A stretch of 64,000 nucleotides of DNA from Geodermatophilus sp. YIM 151500 (GTDB lineage Bacteria; Actinomycetota; Actinomycetes; Mycobacteriales; Geodermatophilaceae): positions 702,678 to 766,677 of the forward strand of contig NZ_JAOVZT010000001.1 of assembly GCF_025716945.1 (NCBI RefSeq), in the 5' to 3' direction. The position numbers and the translations under genes are program-made. Below, one piece after another: positions 41,653 to 51,111 of this stretch (its first letter is position 1; every line of letters starts with the position of its first letter). The notes under the pieces were generated by a model. That model was not told the DNA's origin and did no database searches. It saw only the letters and a program-made list of their open reading frames with translations.

Positions 41653-42546
41653 TCAGCCGGCGAGCCACTCGGCGGTCAGCACCCCGGTGGCGGTCAGGAC
41701 GGCGGGACCGGTGAGCACCGTCGTCCCGTCCCCGACCCGCACCGACAACCGGCCTCCGGGGACGTCGACGACGACCGTCCCCGATCCGGCGCCGCGGGCC
41801 TCGAGCGCGGCGAACGCGGCCGCGCAGGCGCCGGTGCCGCAGGAGCGGGTCTCCCCCACGCCCCGCTCGACGACGCGCAGCCGCACGTGCGCGTCGGCGC
41901 CCTCGCCGCCGGCCCGCAGCAGGGTGACCAGCTCGAGGTTGACCCCCTCGGGGAACAGCTGGGGGTCGACGGCGGGCACACCGGTCAGGTCGAGCGCGTC
42001 CAGGTCGACGTCGGTGAGGCAGGCCAGGTGGGGATTGCCCATCGACACGGCCAGCCCGGCGAATGTCCGCCCGGCGATGCGGGCCTCACCCCGGCCGAAC
42101 GGGCGCGCCGGGCCCATGTCCACCCAGTAGCCGCCGCCGGGCACCGCACCGACCCGCCGGGGGCCGCCGCGCGTGCCCACGAGCACGCCCTTCTCGCACG
42201 CGGCCCGGTCGACCAGCCCCTCGGCGAGCAGGACGTGCAGGAACAGCCGGATGCCGTTGCCGCACATCTCGGCGTGCGAGCCGTCGGCGTTGCGGTGGTC
42301 CATGAACCACTCGCAGCGGTCGAGGTCGGCGCCGAGGGCCGCGGCCGCATCGGGCACGTGCCGGCTGCGGACCACGCGGAGCACGCCGTCGCCGCCCGGG
42401 CCCGAGCGCCGCTCGCACAGCCGGCGGACCAGGGCGGCGTCGAGCCGCTGCTCGGGCCACCCCGTGCCGTCGGGGTCGGGCAGGACGACGAAATCGTTCT
42501 CCGTGCCGTGCCCGAGCAGGACCCGGGGAGCCGGCGGCTGCGTCAC
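41653..42546 (-). CDS. dapF: Diaminopimelate epimerase
   Basis: A 297-residue cofactor-independent racemase that converts LL- to meso-diaminopimelate for lysine and peptidoglycan. The two catalytic cysteines are Cys95 (AEMCGNGIR) and Cys236 (RSCGTGACAAA). The GTG start overlaps the miaA stop as GTGA, so the two are translationally coupled. Length is slightly above the typical 275-290. Confidence 0.94.
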   Translation of the reverse strand: MTQPPAPRVLLGHGTENDFVVLPDPDGTGWPEQRLDAALVRRLCERRSGPGGDGVLRVVRSRHVPDAAAALGADLDRCEWFMDHRNADGSHAEMCGNGIRLFLHVLLAEGLVDRAACEKGVLVGTRGGPRRVGAVPGGGYWVDMGPARPFGRGEARIAGRTFAGLAVSMGNPHLACLTDVDLDALDLTGVPAVDPQLFPEGVNLELVTLLRAGGEGADAHVRLRVVERGVGETRSCGTGACAAAFAALEARGAGSGTVVVDVPGGRLSVRVGDGTTVLTGPAVLTATGVLTAEWLAG

Positions 42547-43466
42547 GGGTCGATCGTACGGTCGGCGATCTCCCGGGTGACGGCGTCGAGCAGGTCACCG
42601 CGGGCGGCATCGAACCAGCGGACGGCGGGATCGCGGCGGAACCACGACCGCTGGCGCCGGACGAAACGCCGGGTGGCGCCGACCGTCCGCTCGCGGGCCT
42701 CGTCCGGGTCGAGCTCGCCGGCCAGCTGGGCCAGCACCTGCGCGTAGCCCAGCGCGCGGGAGGCCGTGGGGCCCTCCCGCAGTCCCTCGGCGACCAGCAC
42801 CTCGACCTCGGCGACCAGGCCGCCGGCCCACATCCGCTCGACGCGCCGGGCGATGCGCTCGTCCAGCTCGGCGGCGGCGCGGTCGAGCCCGACGACGACG
42901 GCGGGGTAGTGCGGCCGCGGTTCGGGCAGGGTCGCGCGGAACGGCCCGCCGGTCAGCTCGACCACCTCCAGCGCCCGCACGATCCGCCGTCCGTTGCTGG
43001 GCAGCACGGCCGCCGCCGCGGCCGGGTCGACGGCGGCGAGCCGGGCGTGCAGCGCGGCCGGCCCGACCGCGGCGAGCTCGCCCTCCAGCCGGGCCCGCAC
43101 CGCGGGGTCGGTGCCGGGCAGGTCCAGGTCGTCGAGCACGGCCCGCACGTACAGCCCCGAACCGCCGACCAGCAGCGGCACGACGCCCGCGGCCCGCAGC
43201 CGGTCGATGACGGCACGCGCGGTGCCCCGGTACTCGGCGACCGACGCCGCCTGCCTTACGTGCCACAGGTCGAGCAGGTGGTGCGGGATGCCGCCGCGCT
43301 CGTCAGGGCCGGGCTTGGCGGTGCCGACGTCCATGCCGCGGTAGAGCTGCATCGAGTCCGCGTTGACCACCTCGCCGCCGAGCCGGCGAGCGAGCGCGAC
43401 GGCCAGGGCCGTCTTGCCCGTCGCCGTCGGGCCGACGACGGCCACCACGGGCGGTGCACCGGTCAC
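42543..43466 (-). CDS. miaA: tRNA dimethylallyltransferase
   Basis: A 307-residue enzyme that adds the dimethylallyl group to A37 of tRNAs reading UNN codons, the substrate for MiaB. The P-loop is GPTATGKT near residues 12-19, and NADSMQLYRGMDVGTAKP, GGSGLYVRAVLDDLD and SRALGYAQVL are family signatures. The GTG start overlaps the stop of the upstream extradiol-dioxygenase-like gene by three bases, and its own stop overlaps dapF. Confidence 0.94.
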   Translation of the reverse strand: MTGAPPVVAVVGPTATGKTALAVALARRLGGEVVNADSMQLYRGMDVGTAKPGPDERGGIPHHLLDLWHVRQAASVAEYRGTARAVIDRLRAAGVVPLLVGGSGLYVRAVLDDLDLPGTDPAVRARLEGELAAVGPAALHARLAAVDPAAAAAVLPSNGRRIVRALEVVELTGGPFRATLPEPRPHYPAVVVGLDRAAAELDERIARRVERMWAGGLVAEVEVLVAEGLREGPTASRALGYAQVLAQLAGELDPDEARERTVGATRRFVRRQRSWFRRDPAVRWFDAARGDLLDAVTREIADRTIDP

Positions 43467-44170
43467 GGCGCCAGCCAGTCGGCCACCAGGTAGCCGACGC
43501 CGAACGGCGCGTCGTCGTGGCGCAGCCGCGCCACGACCGTGCGCCCGCGGAGGGCCGCACCGACCGCCCGCCAGGTGTCGACCCCGTCGGCCAGCAGCCG
43601 CCGTCCCTCGGCCGGGTCCAGCGCGGCCAGGGCGGCGGCGTCCCCCGCGGCGAGCGCGGCGGCGACCCCGGCGTCGAACGGCGCGGCCGCCGCGTCCAGG
43701 TAGCCGGGCGCCTTGACCGTGCGCCGCGCGGAGCCATCGCCCATCGCGAGCACCCCCACCGGGCCCGGCAGCCCGGCCAGCACCTCGAGCAGGTCGGGCG
43801 GGGCGACCCCGAGCCTCGTGCCGGCGTAGCCCGCCTCGTCCAGCAGCCAGGCACCCAGCGCGTGGGCGAGCGGCAGCCGCCGCCCGCCGGGCCGGGGCCG
43901 GCCGGCGAACGGGAGGTCGAGGTCGACGCCGAAGCCCCGCAGGCTGCCGACGTCCCCGGGCCCGTACCGGAGACCGGCCTCCGTCCTGGTGCCGACGACG
44001 ACCACGACGTCGGCCGCGGACGCGAGCATCGCCGACACCGCCTCGGTGCACGCGGCCAGCAGCTTCGCCGTCTCCGCGGCCGCCCCGCGGGCAACGGCGG
44101 GGTGCAGCAGCGGCGGTGCCGGGCAGAAGGCGACCGCCACCGGACCGGCGGCGGCGGGATCGGCGGTCAC
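43463..44170 (-). CDS. Class III extradiol dioxygenase-like protein
   Basis: A 235-residue protein of the LigB/MEMO-like superfamily. It begins VAVAFCPAPPLLHPAV, with a candidate metal His, and continues with VVVVGTR and GVLAMGDGSARRTVKAPGYLD near 160. A member of this family is commonly found just before miaA-dapF in actinobacteria, but its reaction is unknown; several of the usual iron ligands cannot be assigned. The GTG 44170 start is divergent from the DUF349 gene with 40 bp between. It forms an operon with miaA and dapF through overlapping codons. Confidence 0.78.
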   Translation of the reverse strand: MTADPAAAGPVAVAFCPAPPLLHPAVARGAAAETAKLLAACTEAVSAMLASAADVVVVVGTRTEAGLRYGPGDVGSLRGFGVDLDLPFAGRPRPGGRRLPLAHALGAWLLDEAGYAGTRLGVAPPDLLEVLAGLPGPVGVLAMGDGSARRTVKAPGYLDAAAAPFDAGVAAALAAGDAAALAALDPAEGRRLLADGVDTWRAVGAALRGRTVVARLRHDDAPFGVGYLVADWLAP

Positions 44171-44210
44171 GGCAGCAGTCTCGCCGATGACGCGTGGGAG
44201 ACTGCCGGAC

Positions 44211-46019
44211 GTGTCGAGCACGGAGCTTCCCGGCAACGGGACGGAGCAGGTTCTTCCGCCGGACGCCGACCGTCGGGGTACGCCACCCGGCGAGCGCGCG
44301 CCCGCAGCGACCTCCCCCGCGGACACGGCCACCGGGAACGGTGCCCCGGTCGGCGCGCCGGCGGACGACGCCGGCGGCCCGTCCCGCGGCTCCGCCGCGG
44401 TGCCCCCGGACGCCGGCACGCCGGCCGCCGACCCCGCAACCGCCGACCCCGCAACCGCCGACCCCGCAGCCGCCGATTCCGCGGAGGCCGGCGTCGCGGA
44501 TCCCGCAGAAGCCGGCGTTGCGGATCCCACAGAAGCCGGCGTCGCGGATCCCACAGAGGCCGGCGTCGCGGATCCCGCGGAAGCCGGCGTCGCGGATCCC
44601 GCGGAGGCCGGTGCCGCGGATCCCGCGGAGGCCGGTGCCGCGGATCCTGCGGAGGCCGGTGTCGCGGATCCGACCGCCGACGTCCCGCCGACCACCGCCG
44701 CCGGTGACCTGCCGCCGTCCGTCACGCCGAGCGGCCCGCCGCCGGAGCAGCCGGTGCACGTCCCCGGGCCGCACCGGCCGGAACCCGCCGAGAGTGCCGC
44801 GCCGGCCGTGGACCCGGCCGCCTGGGGCCGGGTCGACGACGACGGGACGGTCTACGTGCGCACCGCGGACGGCGAGCGCGCCGTCGGGTCGTGGCAGGCC
44901 GGTGACCCGGCGACCGGGCTGGCGCACTACGCCCGGCGCTACGCCGACCTGGCCACCGAGGTGTCGCTGCTCGAGGCCCGGCTGCGGGCCCACACCGGCA
45001 ACCCGGGTGAGCTGAAGAAGAAGGCGCAGGCGCTGGCCGACTCCATCCCGGAGGCCGCGGCCGTCGGCGACCTCGACGGGCTGGCGGCGCGGGCCCGGGC
45101 CATGGTCGGCACGGCCGACGAGGCGGCCGCCGAGTCGCGGGCGGAGAAGGCCGCCGCGCGCGCCGCGCAGGTCGCCCGCAAGGAGGCGCTGGCCGCCGAG
45201 GCCGAGCAGATCGCAGCCGAGTCGACCGCGTGGAAGGCCGCCGGCGACCGGCTCAAGGCCATCGTCGAGGAGTGGAAGACCATCCGCGGCATCGACCGCA
45301 AGACCGACGAGGCGCTGTGGTCGCGCTTCGCCGCGGCCCGGGACGCCTTCGGCCGGCGGCGCGGGGCGCACTTCGCCGCGCTGGACGCGCAGCGCAGCGA
45401 GTCCCGGGCGGCGAAGCAGGAGCTGATCGCGGAGGCACAGCGGCTGTCGACGTCCACCGAGTGGGGACCGACCAGCGCCGCGATGCGCACCCTCATGGAC
45501 CGGTGGAAGGGAGTGCCCCGCACCGGCCGGGACGGCGACGACGACCTGTGGAAGCAGTTCCGGGCCGCCCAGGACGCCTTCTTCGCCGCGCGCGCCGAAT
45601 CGGACAAGGAGCGCAACCGCGAGCAGCTGGAGAACCAGCGGCAGAAGGAGGAGCTGCTCGCCGAGGCCGAGCGGATCGACCCGTCGACCGACCCGCGCGG
45701 GGCGCAGAACAGGCTGCGCCGCATCCAGGAGCGCTACGACGCCATCGGGCACGTCCCCCGGGGCGCGATGCGCACGCTGGAGGACCGGATGCAGGCCGTC
45801 GAGCAGCGCGTCCGCGGCGCGGCGGACTCCTCGCGAGCGCGGTCGGCGCCCGAGAACCCGATGGTGACGTCGATGCGCGCGGCGGTCACCAAGGCCGAGG
45901 AGCAGCTGGTCAAGGCGGAGGCGGCCGGCGACGCCCAGCGCGTCGCCGAGGCCCGGGCCAACCTGACGACCCGGCGGGAGTGGCTCGCCGAGGCGGAGAG
46001 GTCGGCGTCCCGCCGCTGA
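44211..46019 (+). CDS. DUF349-repeat protein with an acidic repetitive N-terminus
   Basis: A 602-residue protein. The first 200 residues are disordered, Ala/Asp/Pro-rich, and include eight copies of ADPAEAGV. The C-terminal 400 residues are helical DUF349 units (KAAGDRLKAIVEEWKTIRGIDRKTDEALWSRFAAARDAFGRRRGAHF and a second unit TLMDRWKGVPRTGRDGDDDLWKQFRAAQDAFFAAR). DUF349 proteins bind RNA in some bacteria, but the role in actinobacteria is not established. The start is GTG 44211; ATG 44187 is a possible alternative and neither has a strong ribosome site. Confidence 0.82.
   Translation: MSSTELPGNGTEQVLPPDADRRGTPPGERAPAATSPADTATGNGAPVGAPADDAGGPSRGSAAVPPDAGTPAADPATADPATADPAAADSAEAGVADPAEAGVADPTEAGVADPTEAGVADPAEAGVADPAEAGAADPAEAGAADPAEAGVADPTADVPPTTAAGDLPPSVTPSGPPPEQPVHVPGPHRPEPAESAAPAVDPAAWGRVDDDGTVYVRTADGERAVGSWQAGDPATGLAHYARRYADLATEVSLLEARLRAHTGNPGELKKKAQALADSIPEAAAVGDLDGLAARARAMVGTADEAAAESRAEKAAARAAQVARKEALAAEAEQIAAESTAWKAAGDRLKAIVEEWKTIRGIDRKTDEALWSRFAAARDAFGRRRGAHFAALDAQRSESRAAKQELIAEAQRLSTSTEWGPTSAAMRTLMDRWKGVPRTGRDGDDDLWKQFRAAQDAFFAARAESDKERNREQLENQRQKEELLAEAERIDPSTDPRGAQNRLRRIQERYDAIGHVPRGAMRTLEDRMQAVEQRVRGAADSSRARSAPENPMVTSMRAAVTKAEEQLVKAEAAGDAQRVAEARANLTTRREWLAEAERSASRR
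44472..44663. repeat. Eight tandem 24-bp units within the DUF349 gene
   Basis: Each unit reads gcggatcccgcggaggccgg plus four variable bases and encodes A-D-(P/S)-(A/T)-E-A-G-(V/A). A partial ninth follows at 44664. The 24-bp length keeps the frame when copies are gained or lost, so this is a likely length polymorphism. Three copies of a 15-bp DPATA unit precede it. Confidence 0.92.
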
Positions 46020-46051
46020 CGCCGGCGCCCGCCCCTTAGAGCCCCGGCCCC

Positions 46052-46113
46052 GGGCATAGGAAGCTTTGCCTCGGTCTCGAGCCGCGATACCGGGGGCATT
46101 GCTTCCTATGCCC
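46052..46113. terminator. Long inverted repeat between DUF349 gene and miaB
   Basis: GGGCATAGGAAGC (46052-46064) and GCTTCCTATGCCC (46101-46113) are exact 13-bp arms. Inside them TGCC/GGCA and CGGT/ACCG can extend the stem around a roughly 13-nt loop. It lies between convergent genes, so a bidirectional terminator is the simple reading. Its relatively low GC and length differ from nearby terminators, so a mobile palindromic element is possible. Just to its right, GGTCGCGAGCCC occurs twice (near 46117 and 46131). Confidence 0.72.
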
Positions 46114-46156
46114 CCTGGTCGCGAGCCCTACGGTCGCGAGCCCCCGGTCGGGGCGG

Positions 46157-47620
46157 TCAGGCGGGGGCGCCGACCCTCGGCATGCCGAGCAGGACGCCGG
46201 GCGTGGTCGGCCGGGTGCCGGCCTCGCTCGCGTCGCCGGCCCGGGTCCGCCGGTGCGAGCGCAGCGGGCCGTCGGCGACGAGGTGGTGCGGCGCGGCCCG
46301 CGTGACCACGGTCTCGACCACGTCACCGGGCCGGACACCGCCGTCGGCACCGCCGTCCGGGGCGGTGAAGTGCACCAGCCGCCCGTCGCGGGCGCGGCCG
46401 GTCGACCGGCCGGTGCGGGCGTCCTTGCTGCCCTCCCCTGCCGCGACGAGCAGCTCCACCGTCCGCCCGACCTGCGCCTGGTTCTCCGCCCAGCTGATGT
46501 CGTCCTGCAGGGCGACGAGCCGCTCGTACCGCTCCTGGACGACGGCCTTCGGCAGCTGCCCGTCCATGTCCGCCGCGGGCGTGCCGGGCCGCTTCGAGTA
46601 CTGGAAGGTGAAGGCGGACGCGAACCGGGCGGCGCGGACGACGTCGAGCGTGGCGTCGAAGTCGGCCTCGGTCTCCCCGGGGAAACCGACGATGATGTCG
46701 GTGGTGATCGCCGCGTCGGGCATCGCCGCGCGGACCCGGTCGAGGATGCCGAGGTAGCGCTCCTGCCGGTAGGAGCGGCGCATCCTGCGGAGCACGTCGT
46801 CCGACCCGCTCTGCAGCGGCATGTGCAGCTGGTGGCACACGGCCGGCGTCTCCGCCATCGCGGCGATCACGTCGTCGGTGAAGTCGCGCGGGTGCGGGCT
46901 GGTGAACCGGATCCGCTCCAGCCCCTCGATCCGGCCGGCGGCGCGCAGCAGGTCGGCGAACGCGCCGCGGTCGCCGAAGCCGGCGCCGTAGCTGTTGACG
47001 TTCTGCCCGAGGAAGGTCACCTCGAGCACGCCCTGGTCGACGAGCGCCCGCACCTCGGCGAGCACGTCGCCGGGACGGCGGTCCTCCTCGCGGCCGCGCA
47101 GCGAGGGCACGATGCAGAACGTGCAGGTGTTGTTGCAGCCGACGCTGATCGACACCCAGGCCGAGTAGGCCGAGTCGCGGCGGGCCGGCAGCGTCGACGG
47201 GAAGACCTCCAGCGCCTCCTTGATCTCGACCTGCGCCCGTGCGTTGTGCCGGGCCCGCTCGAGCAGGGCGGGCAGCGCGCCGACGTTGTGCGTACCGAAG
47301 ACGACGTCCACCCACGGCGCGCGCCGGACGATCTCGCCGCGGTCCTTCTGCGCCAGGCAGCCGCCGACGGCGATCTGCATGCCGGGCCGGGCGGCCTTCA
47401 CCGGCCGCAGGTGCCCCAGGTTGCCGTACAGCCGGTTGTCGGCGTTCTCGCGCACCGCGCAGGTGTTGAGGACGACGACGTCGGCCTCGTCCCCCTCGGC
47501 CGCGGGCGCGTAGCCGGCCGCCTCGAGCAGGCCGGCCAGGCGCTCGGAGTCGTGCACGTTCATCTGGCAGCCATAGGTGCGCACCCGGTAGGTGCGGGGG
47601 GCGGCGGGCGGGGTCGTCAT
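46157..47620 (-). CDS. miaB: tRNA-2-methylthio-N6-dimethylallyladenosine synthase
   Basis: A 487-residue radical-SAM methylthiotransferase. The N-terminal cluster ligands are Cys18 (YGCQMN), Cys54 (NTCAVR) and Cys88 (VGGCLAQ). The radical-SAM cluster is Cys162-x3-Cys166-x2-Cys169 (GCNNTCTFC). A TRAM domain follows near 385-450. It completes ms2i6A37 modification begun by MiaA encoded in the same region. The C-terminal 35 residues are extra and Arg/Gly-rich. The ATG at 47620 is divergent from gluA with 139 bp between. Confidence 0.95.
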   Translation of the reverse strand: MTTPPAAPRTYRVRTYGCQMNVHDSERLAGLLEAAGYAPAAEGDEADVVVLNTCAVRENADNRLYGNLGHLRPVKAARPGMQIAVGGCLAQKDRGEIVRRAPWVDVVFGTHNVGALPALLERARHNARAQVEIKEALEVFPSTLPARRDSAYSAWVSISVGCNNTCTFCIVPSLRGREEDRRPGDVLAEVRALVDQGVLEVTFLGQNVNSYGAGFGDRGAFADLLRAAGRIEGLERIRFTSPHPRDFTDDVIAAMAETPAVCHQLHMPLQSGSDDVLRRMRRSYRQERYLGILDRVRAAMPDAAITTDIIVGFPGETEADFDATLDVVRAARFASAFTFQYSKRPGTPAADMDGQLPKAVVQERYERLVALQDDISWAENQAQVGRTVELLVAAGEGSKDARTGRSTGRARDGRLVHFTAPDGGADGGVRPGDVVETVVTRAAPHHLVADGPLRSHRRTRAGDASEAGTRPTTPGVLLGMPRVGAPA

Positions 47621-47747
47621 GGCAGATCGAGCGTACGGCGGCGCGCCGGACCACCCGTGGCACCCGGTCGGGCGAACGGCCCGGTCCGCGGGCGGCTTCG
47701 TTACGGCTTCGTGATCGCGGAGGTCACCCGCCGGAACCGGTGCGCCC

Positions 47748-47753
47748 TACAGT
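47748..47753 (+). promoter_or_regulatory. -10 hexamer TACAGT, leaderless start of gluA
   Basis: TACAGT ends six bases before GTG 47760, with no ribosome site. The first codon therefore probably coincides with the transcription start. Confidence 0.65.
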
Positions 47754-47759
47754 CGCCGG

Positions 47760-48515
47760 GTGACCAGCGGTTCGAACGGACAACCTCTCGTCCGGCTCTC
47801 GCACGTCGACAAGTGGTTCGGTGACCTGCACGTCCTGCAGGACATCGACCTGTCGATCGACCGCGGGGAGGTGGTCGTCGTCATCGGCCCCTCCGGCTCC
47901 GGCAAGTCGACGCTGTGCCGGACGATCAACCGGCTGGAGTCCATCCAGCAGGGGGAGATCTTCATCGACGGGGAGCGGCTGCCCGAGGAGGGCAAGGCGC
48001 TGGCCCGGCTGCGCAGCGACGTCGGCATGGTGTTCCAGAGCTTCAACCTGTTCGCGCACAAGACCGTGCTGGAGAACGTGACGCTCGGCCCGGTCAAGGT
48101 GCGCAAGCAGCCCCGGGCGCGGGCGGAGGAGCGGGCCCGGGAGCTGCTCGACCGGGTCGGCGTCGGCACGCAGGCGGGCAAGTACCCCGCACAGCTGTCC
48201 GGCGGGCAGCAGCAGCGGGTCGCGATCGCCCGGGCCCTGGCCATGGACCCGAAGGTGATGCTGTTCGACGAGCCGACGTCGGCCCTCGACCCGGAGATGA
48301 TCAACGAGGTCCTCGACGTCATGATCTCGCTGGCGCGCGAGGGCATGACCATGGTCGTCATCACGCACGAGATGGGGTTCGCCCGGCGGGCGGCCAACCG
48401 GGTCGTGTTCATGGACGGCGGCCGGATCGTCGAGTCGGCCGATCCCGAGACCTTCTTCACGGCGCCGACGACCGACCGCGCCAAGGACTTCCTGTCCAAG
48501 ATCCTGCACCACTGA
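47760..48515 (+). CDS. gluA: Glutamate ABC transporter, ATP-binding protein
   Basis: A 251-residue ATPase of a polar amino acid importer. Walker A is GPSGSGKS near residue 42, the Q-loop [13 protein letters not shown], the signature [16 protein letters not shown], Walker [14 protein letters not shown] and the His switch VVITHEM. Together with the next three genes it forms gluABCD, the actinobacterial glutamate uptake system known from Corynebacterium. The binding protein, gluB, starts 27 bp after its stop. Confidence 0.93.
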   Translation: MTSGSNGQPLVRLSHVDKWFGDLHVLQDIDLSIDRGEVVVVIGPSGSGKSTLCRTINRLESIQQGEIFIDGERLPEEGKALARLRSDVGMVFQSFNLFAHKTVLENVTLGPVKVRKQPRARAEERARELLDRVGVGTQAGKYPAQLSGGQQQRVAIARALAMDPKVMLFDEPTSALDPEMINEVLDVMISLAREGMTMVVITHEMGFARRAANRVVFMDGGRIVESADPETFFTAPTTDRAKDFLSKILHH

Positions 48516-48541
48516 GCCCCACCCCAAGGAGGAGTGCACCC

Positions 48542-49435
48542 ATGCGCATGACCCGGTACGCCGCCTCGCTGGCGGTCCTCGGCCTGGCGCTCGCCGGCTG
48601 CGCCAGCGAGGCCGGCAACCAGGCCGCGGAGCAGACCGACGCCGGCGTCGAGGTCGAGCAGAGCACCGACTTCGAGCCCGGCACCACGATGGCCGAGCTC
48701 AGCGAGGCGGGGTCGATCACCGTCGGCACGAAGTTCGACCAGCCCGGCTTCGGGCTGCTCAACCCCACGACCGACGCGCCCGACGGCTTCGACGTCGAGA
48801 TCGCCAAGATCATCGCCGCCGAGCTCGGCATCGCTCCCGAGGGCATCGAGTGGGTCGAGACCGTGTCGGCCAACCGGGAGCCGTTCCTCCAGAACGGCCA
48901 GGTCGACATGGTCGTCGCCACGTACACGATCAACGACCAGCGCAAGGAGCTCATCGACTTCGCGGGCCCGTACTACACCGCCGGTCAGGACATCATGGTC
49001 CCGACCGGGAACCCGCAGGGCATCCAGGGTCCCGAGGACCTCGCCGGCAAGCGGGTCTGCTCGGTGGAGGGCTCGACGCCGGCGCAGAACATCCGCGACA
49101 ACTACCCCGAGGCCCAGCTGACGCTGTTCGACGTCTACTCCAAGTGCGCCGACGCGCTGGCCAACGGCCAGGTCGACGCGGTGACCACGGACAACGTCAT
49201 CCTCACCGGCCTGGTGGCGGGCAGCGACGGGGGCTTCGAGCTGGTCGGCAACCCGTTCACCGAGGAGCCCTACGGCATCGGCGTGCCGAAGGGGGACGAC
49301 GAGTTCCGCACGTTCATCAACGACACGCTGGAGCAGGCGTACGAGAGCGGCGCGTGGGCCGACGCCTGGGACCGCACCGCCGGCGCGATCACCGGCGAGC
49401 CGGCGCCCGAGCCGCCGTCGGTCGACCGGTACTGA
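48542..49435 (+). CDS. gluB: Glutamate-binding lipoprotein of the ABC transporter
   Basis: A 297-residue periplasmic-type binding protein tethered by a lipobox, LALAGC (Cys near residue 20). The family-3 solute-binding fold shows SITVGTKFDQPGFGLLNP, GFDVEIAKIIAAELG, DMVVATYTINDQRK and DFAGPYYTAGQDI. The start ATG 48542 has aaggaggag. The C-terminal Pro-rich tail is short. It captures glutamate for GluCD. Confidence 0.93.
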   Translation: MRMTRYAASLAVLGLALAGCASEAGNQAAEQTDAGVEVEQSTDFEPGTTMAELSEAGSITVGTKFDQPGFGLLNPTTDAPDGFDVEIAKIIAAELGIAPEGIEWVETVSANREPFLQNGQVDMVVATYTINDQRKELIDFAGPYYTAGQDIMVPTGNPQGIQGPEDLAGKRVCSVEGSTPAQNIRDNYPEAQLTLFDVYSKCADALANGQVDAVTTDNVILTGLVAGSDGGFELVGNPFTEEPYGIGVPKGDDEFRTFINDTLEQAYESGAWADAWDRTAGAITGEPAPEPPSVDRY

Positions 49436-49511
49436 GCTGAGCCGGACGCCGCCGGGCGGGTGGAGGCCCGCCCGGCGGCGTCCGCCGTCGTGACTCCGGG
49501 GAGGCGCCGCG

Positions 49512-50159
49512 GTGCAGTTCCTGATCGACAACTTCAACCTGCTGTGGGACGCGTTCCTCACCACGTTGAGCATCTCCGCGCTGGCGGGGTTGGTGGCACT
49601 GGTGCTGGGCACGCTGCTGGCCGCGGCCCGGGTCAGCCCGATCCCGCCGCTGCGCGGGCTGGCGACGTTCTACGTCGAGACCTTCCGGAACACCCCGCTG
49701 ACGGTCGTCTTCTTCTTCCTCATCTTCGGTCTGCCGCAGATCGACTTCGTGCTCGGCTTCTTCCCCGGCGCGGTGCTCTCCCTCGGCCTGTACACCGCGG
49801 CCTTCGTCTGCGAGGCGGTCCGCTCGGGGATCAACGCCATCTCGACCGGGCAGGCCGAGGCGTCCCGCGCGATCGGGCTCACCTTCGGCCAGTCGCTGCG
49901 CGAGGTGGTGCTGCCCCAGGCCTTCCGCACCGTGGTGCCGCCGCTGGGCAACGTCTTCATCGCGATGGTCAAGAACAGCTCCATCGCCGCCGGGTTCGCC
50001 GTCAGCGAGCTCAGCTCCCTGCTCCCCCGGCTCGTCAACGCCAACGCCGCGCAGCTCAGCGCCGTCCTCGTGGGGGTCGTCGTCGCCTACATGCTGATCA
50101 CCCTGCCGCTGGCCTTCCTGGTCCACCACGTCGAGCGGCGGGTGGCGATCCTGCGATGA
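49512..50159 (+). CDS. gluC: Glutamate ABC transporter permease
   Basis: A 215-residue membrane protein with about five helices. The EAA loop that contacts GluA is SRAIGLTFGQSLREVVLPQAFRTVVPPLGN. It begins at GTG 49512, with ggggaggcg upstream. Its stop overlaps the gluD ATG as ATGA. It forms the transmembrane channel with GluD. Confidence 0.92.
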   Translation: MQFLIDNFNLLWDAFLTTLSISALAGLVALVLGTLLAAARVSPIPPLRGLATFYVETFRNTPLTVVFFFLIFGLPQIDFVLGFFPGAVLSLGLYTAAFVCEAVRSGINAISTGQAEASRAIGLTFGQSLREVVLPQAFRTVVPPLGNVFIAMVKNSSIAAGFAVSELSSLLPRLVNANAAQLSAVLVGVVVAYMLITLPLAFLVHHVERRVAILR

Positions 50160-51043
50160 CCGCACCCGTCCTGTTCGACATCCCCGGGCCGAAGGCCCGC
50201 GCGCGCATCCGCATCGGCACCGGCTTCGGGACGCTGCTGATCCTTGCCCTGCTCGCGCTGGTGCTGGTCCGGCTGGCCGGCAACCAGCAGCTCGAGCCGC
50301 AGCGCTGGGCGGTGCTGTTCGACCCGCGGACCGGTGTCCCGCAGACGCTGGGCGAGACGCTCGTACGCACCCTGACCGTGGCCGCGGTGGGCATGGTGCT
50401 CGCCACGCTCGTGGGCCTGCTGCTGGCCGTCGGGCGGCTCTCGGACCACGGCCCCGTCCGGTGGCTGGCCGCCACCTACATCGAGTTCTTCCGCGCGGTT
50501 CCGCTGCTGGTCGTGATCTTCGCGCTGTTCTTCGTGCTGCCGAAGTACGGCGTCGAGCCCTCCGCCTTCGTGGCGCTGACCGGTGGGCTCGTCCTCTACA
50601 ACTCCGCGGTGCTGGCGGAGATCTTCCGCGCCGGCATCCTGTCGATCGACAAGGGTCAGCGGGAGGCGGCCTTCGGCATCGGCATGCGCAAGACGCAGGT
50701 CATGACGCTGGTGCTGCTGCCGCAGGCGACCCGGCGCATGCTGCCGGTGCTCGTGGCGCAGCTGGTGGTCCTGCTCAAGGACAGCTCGCTCGGTTTCATC
50801 ATCGGGTACTTCGAGCTGCTCCGCGGCGCGCGCAGCCTGGTCGAGTTCTTCGGGCCGCGCTTCGGCAACGACTACACCTTCCAGATCTACGTCGCGGCCG
50901 GCTTGATCTACATCGTCGTGAACGTCCTGCTCTCGACGCTGGCCCGCTACGTCGAGCGCCGCACGCGCCGCACGCCGCGGGCGGCGGGCAGGAAGCCGGA
51001 GCTCGACGCCGCCGAGCAGATGGGGGGCGGCGGTCTCACCTGA
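50156..51043 (+). CDS. gluD: Glutamate ABC transporter permease
   Basis: A 295-residue permease with an N-terminal extension and about five to six helices. The EAA motif is EAAFGIGMRKTQVMTLVLLPQATRRMLPVL. It shares a four-base ATGA overlap with gluC, which supports balanced translation. The C-terminal 30 residues (ARYVERRTRRTPRAAGRK) are basic and cytoplasmic. Confidence 0.92.
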   Translation: MTAPVLFDIPGPKARARIRIGTGFGTLLILALLALVLVRLAGNQQLEPQRWAVLFDPRTGVPQTLGETLVRTLTVAAVGMVLATLVGLLLAVGRLSDHGPVRWLAATYIEFFRAVPLLVVIFALFFVLPKYGVEPSAFVALTGGLVLYNSAVLAEIFRAGILSIDKGQREAAFGIGMRKTQVMTLVLLPQATRRMLPVLVAQLVVLLKDSSLGFIIGYFELLRGARSLVEFFGPRFGNDYTFQIYVAAGLIYIVVNVLLSTLARYVERRTRRTPRAAGRKPELDAAEQMGGGGLT

Positions 51044-51111
51044 CACTCGGGTCACAGGCCCGGCGCGCCTCGCGCGGGGCATACCGTCACAGCGGCAAGA
51101 CTGACGCCGCC

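Noticed and set aside
44472-44663. Regular 24-bp repeats considered as a CRISPR array
   Set aside because: There are no unique spacers, the units abut, they encode protein in frame, and no cas genes are present.
47765-47780. GTTCGAAC near the gluA start considered as a LexA box
   Set aside because: The half sites and spacing do not fit TCGAAC-N4-GTTCGA; it is part of the coding sequence.
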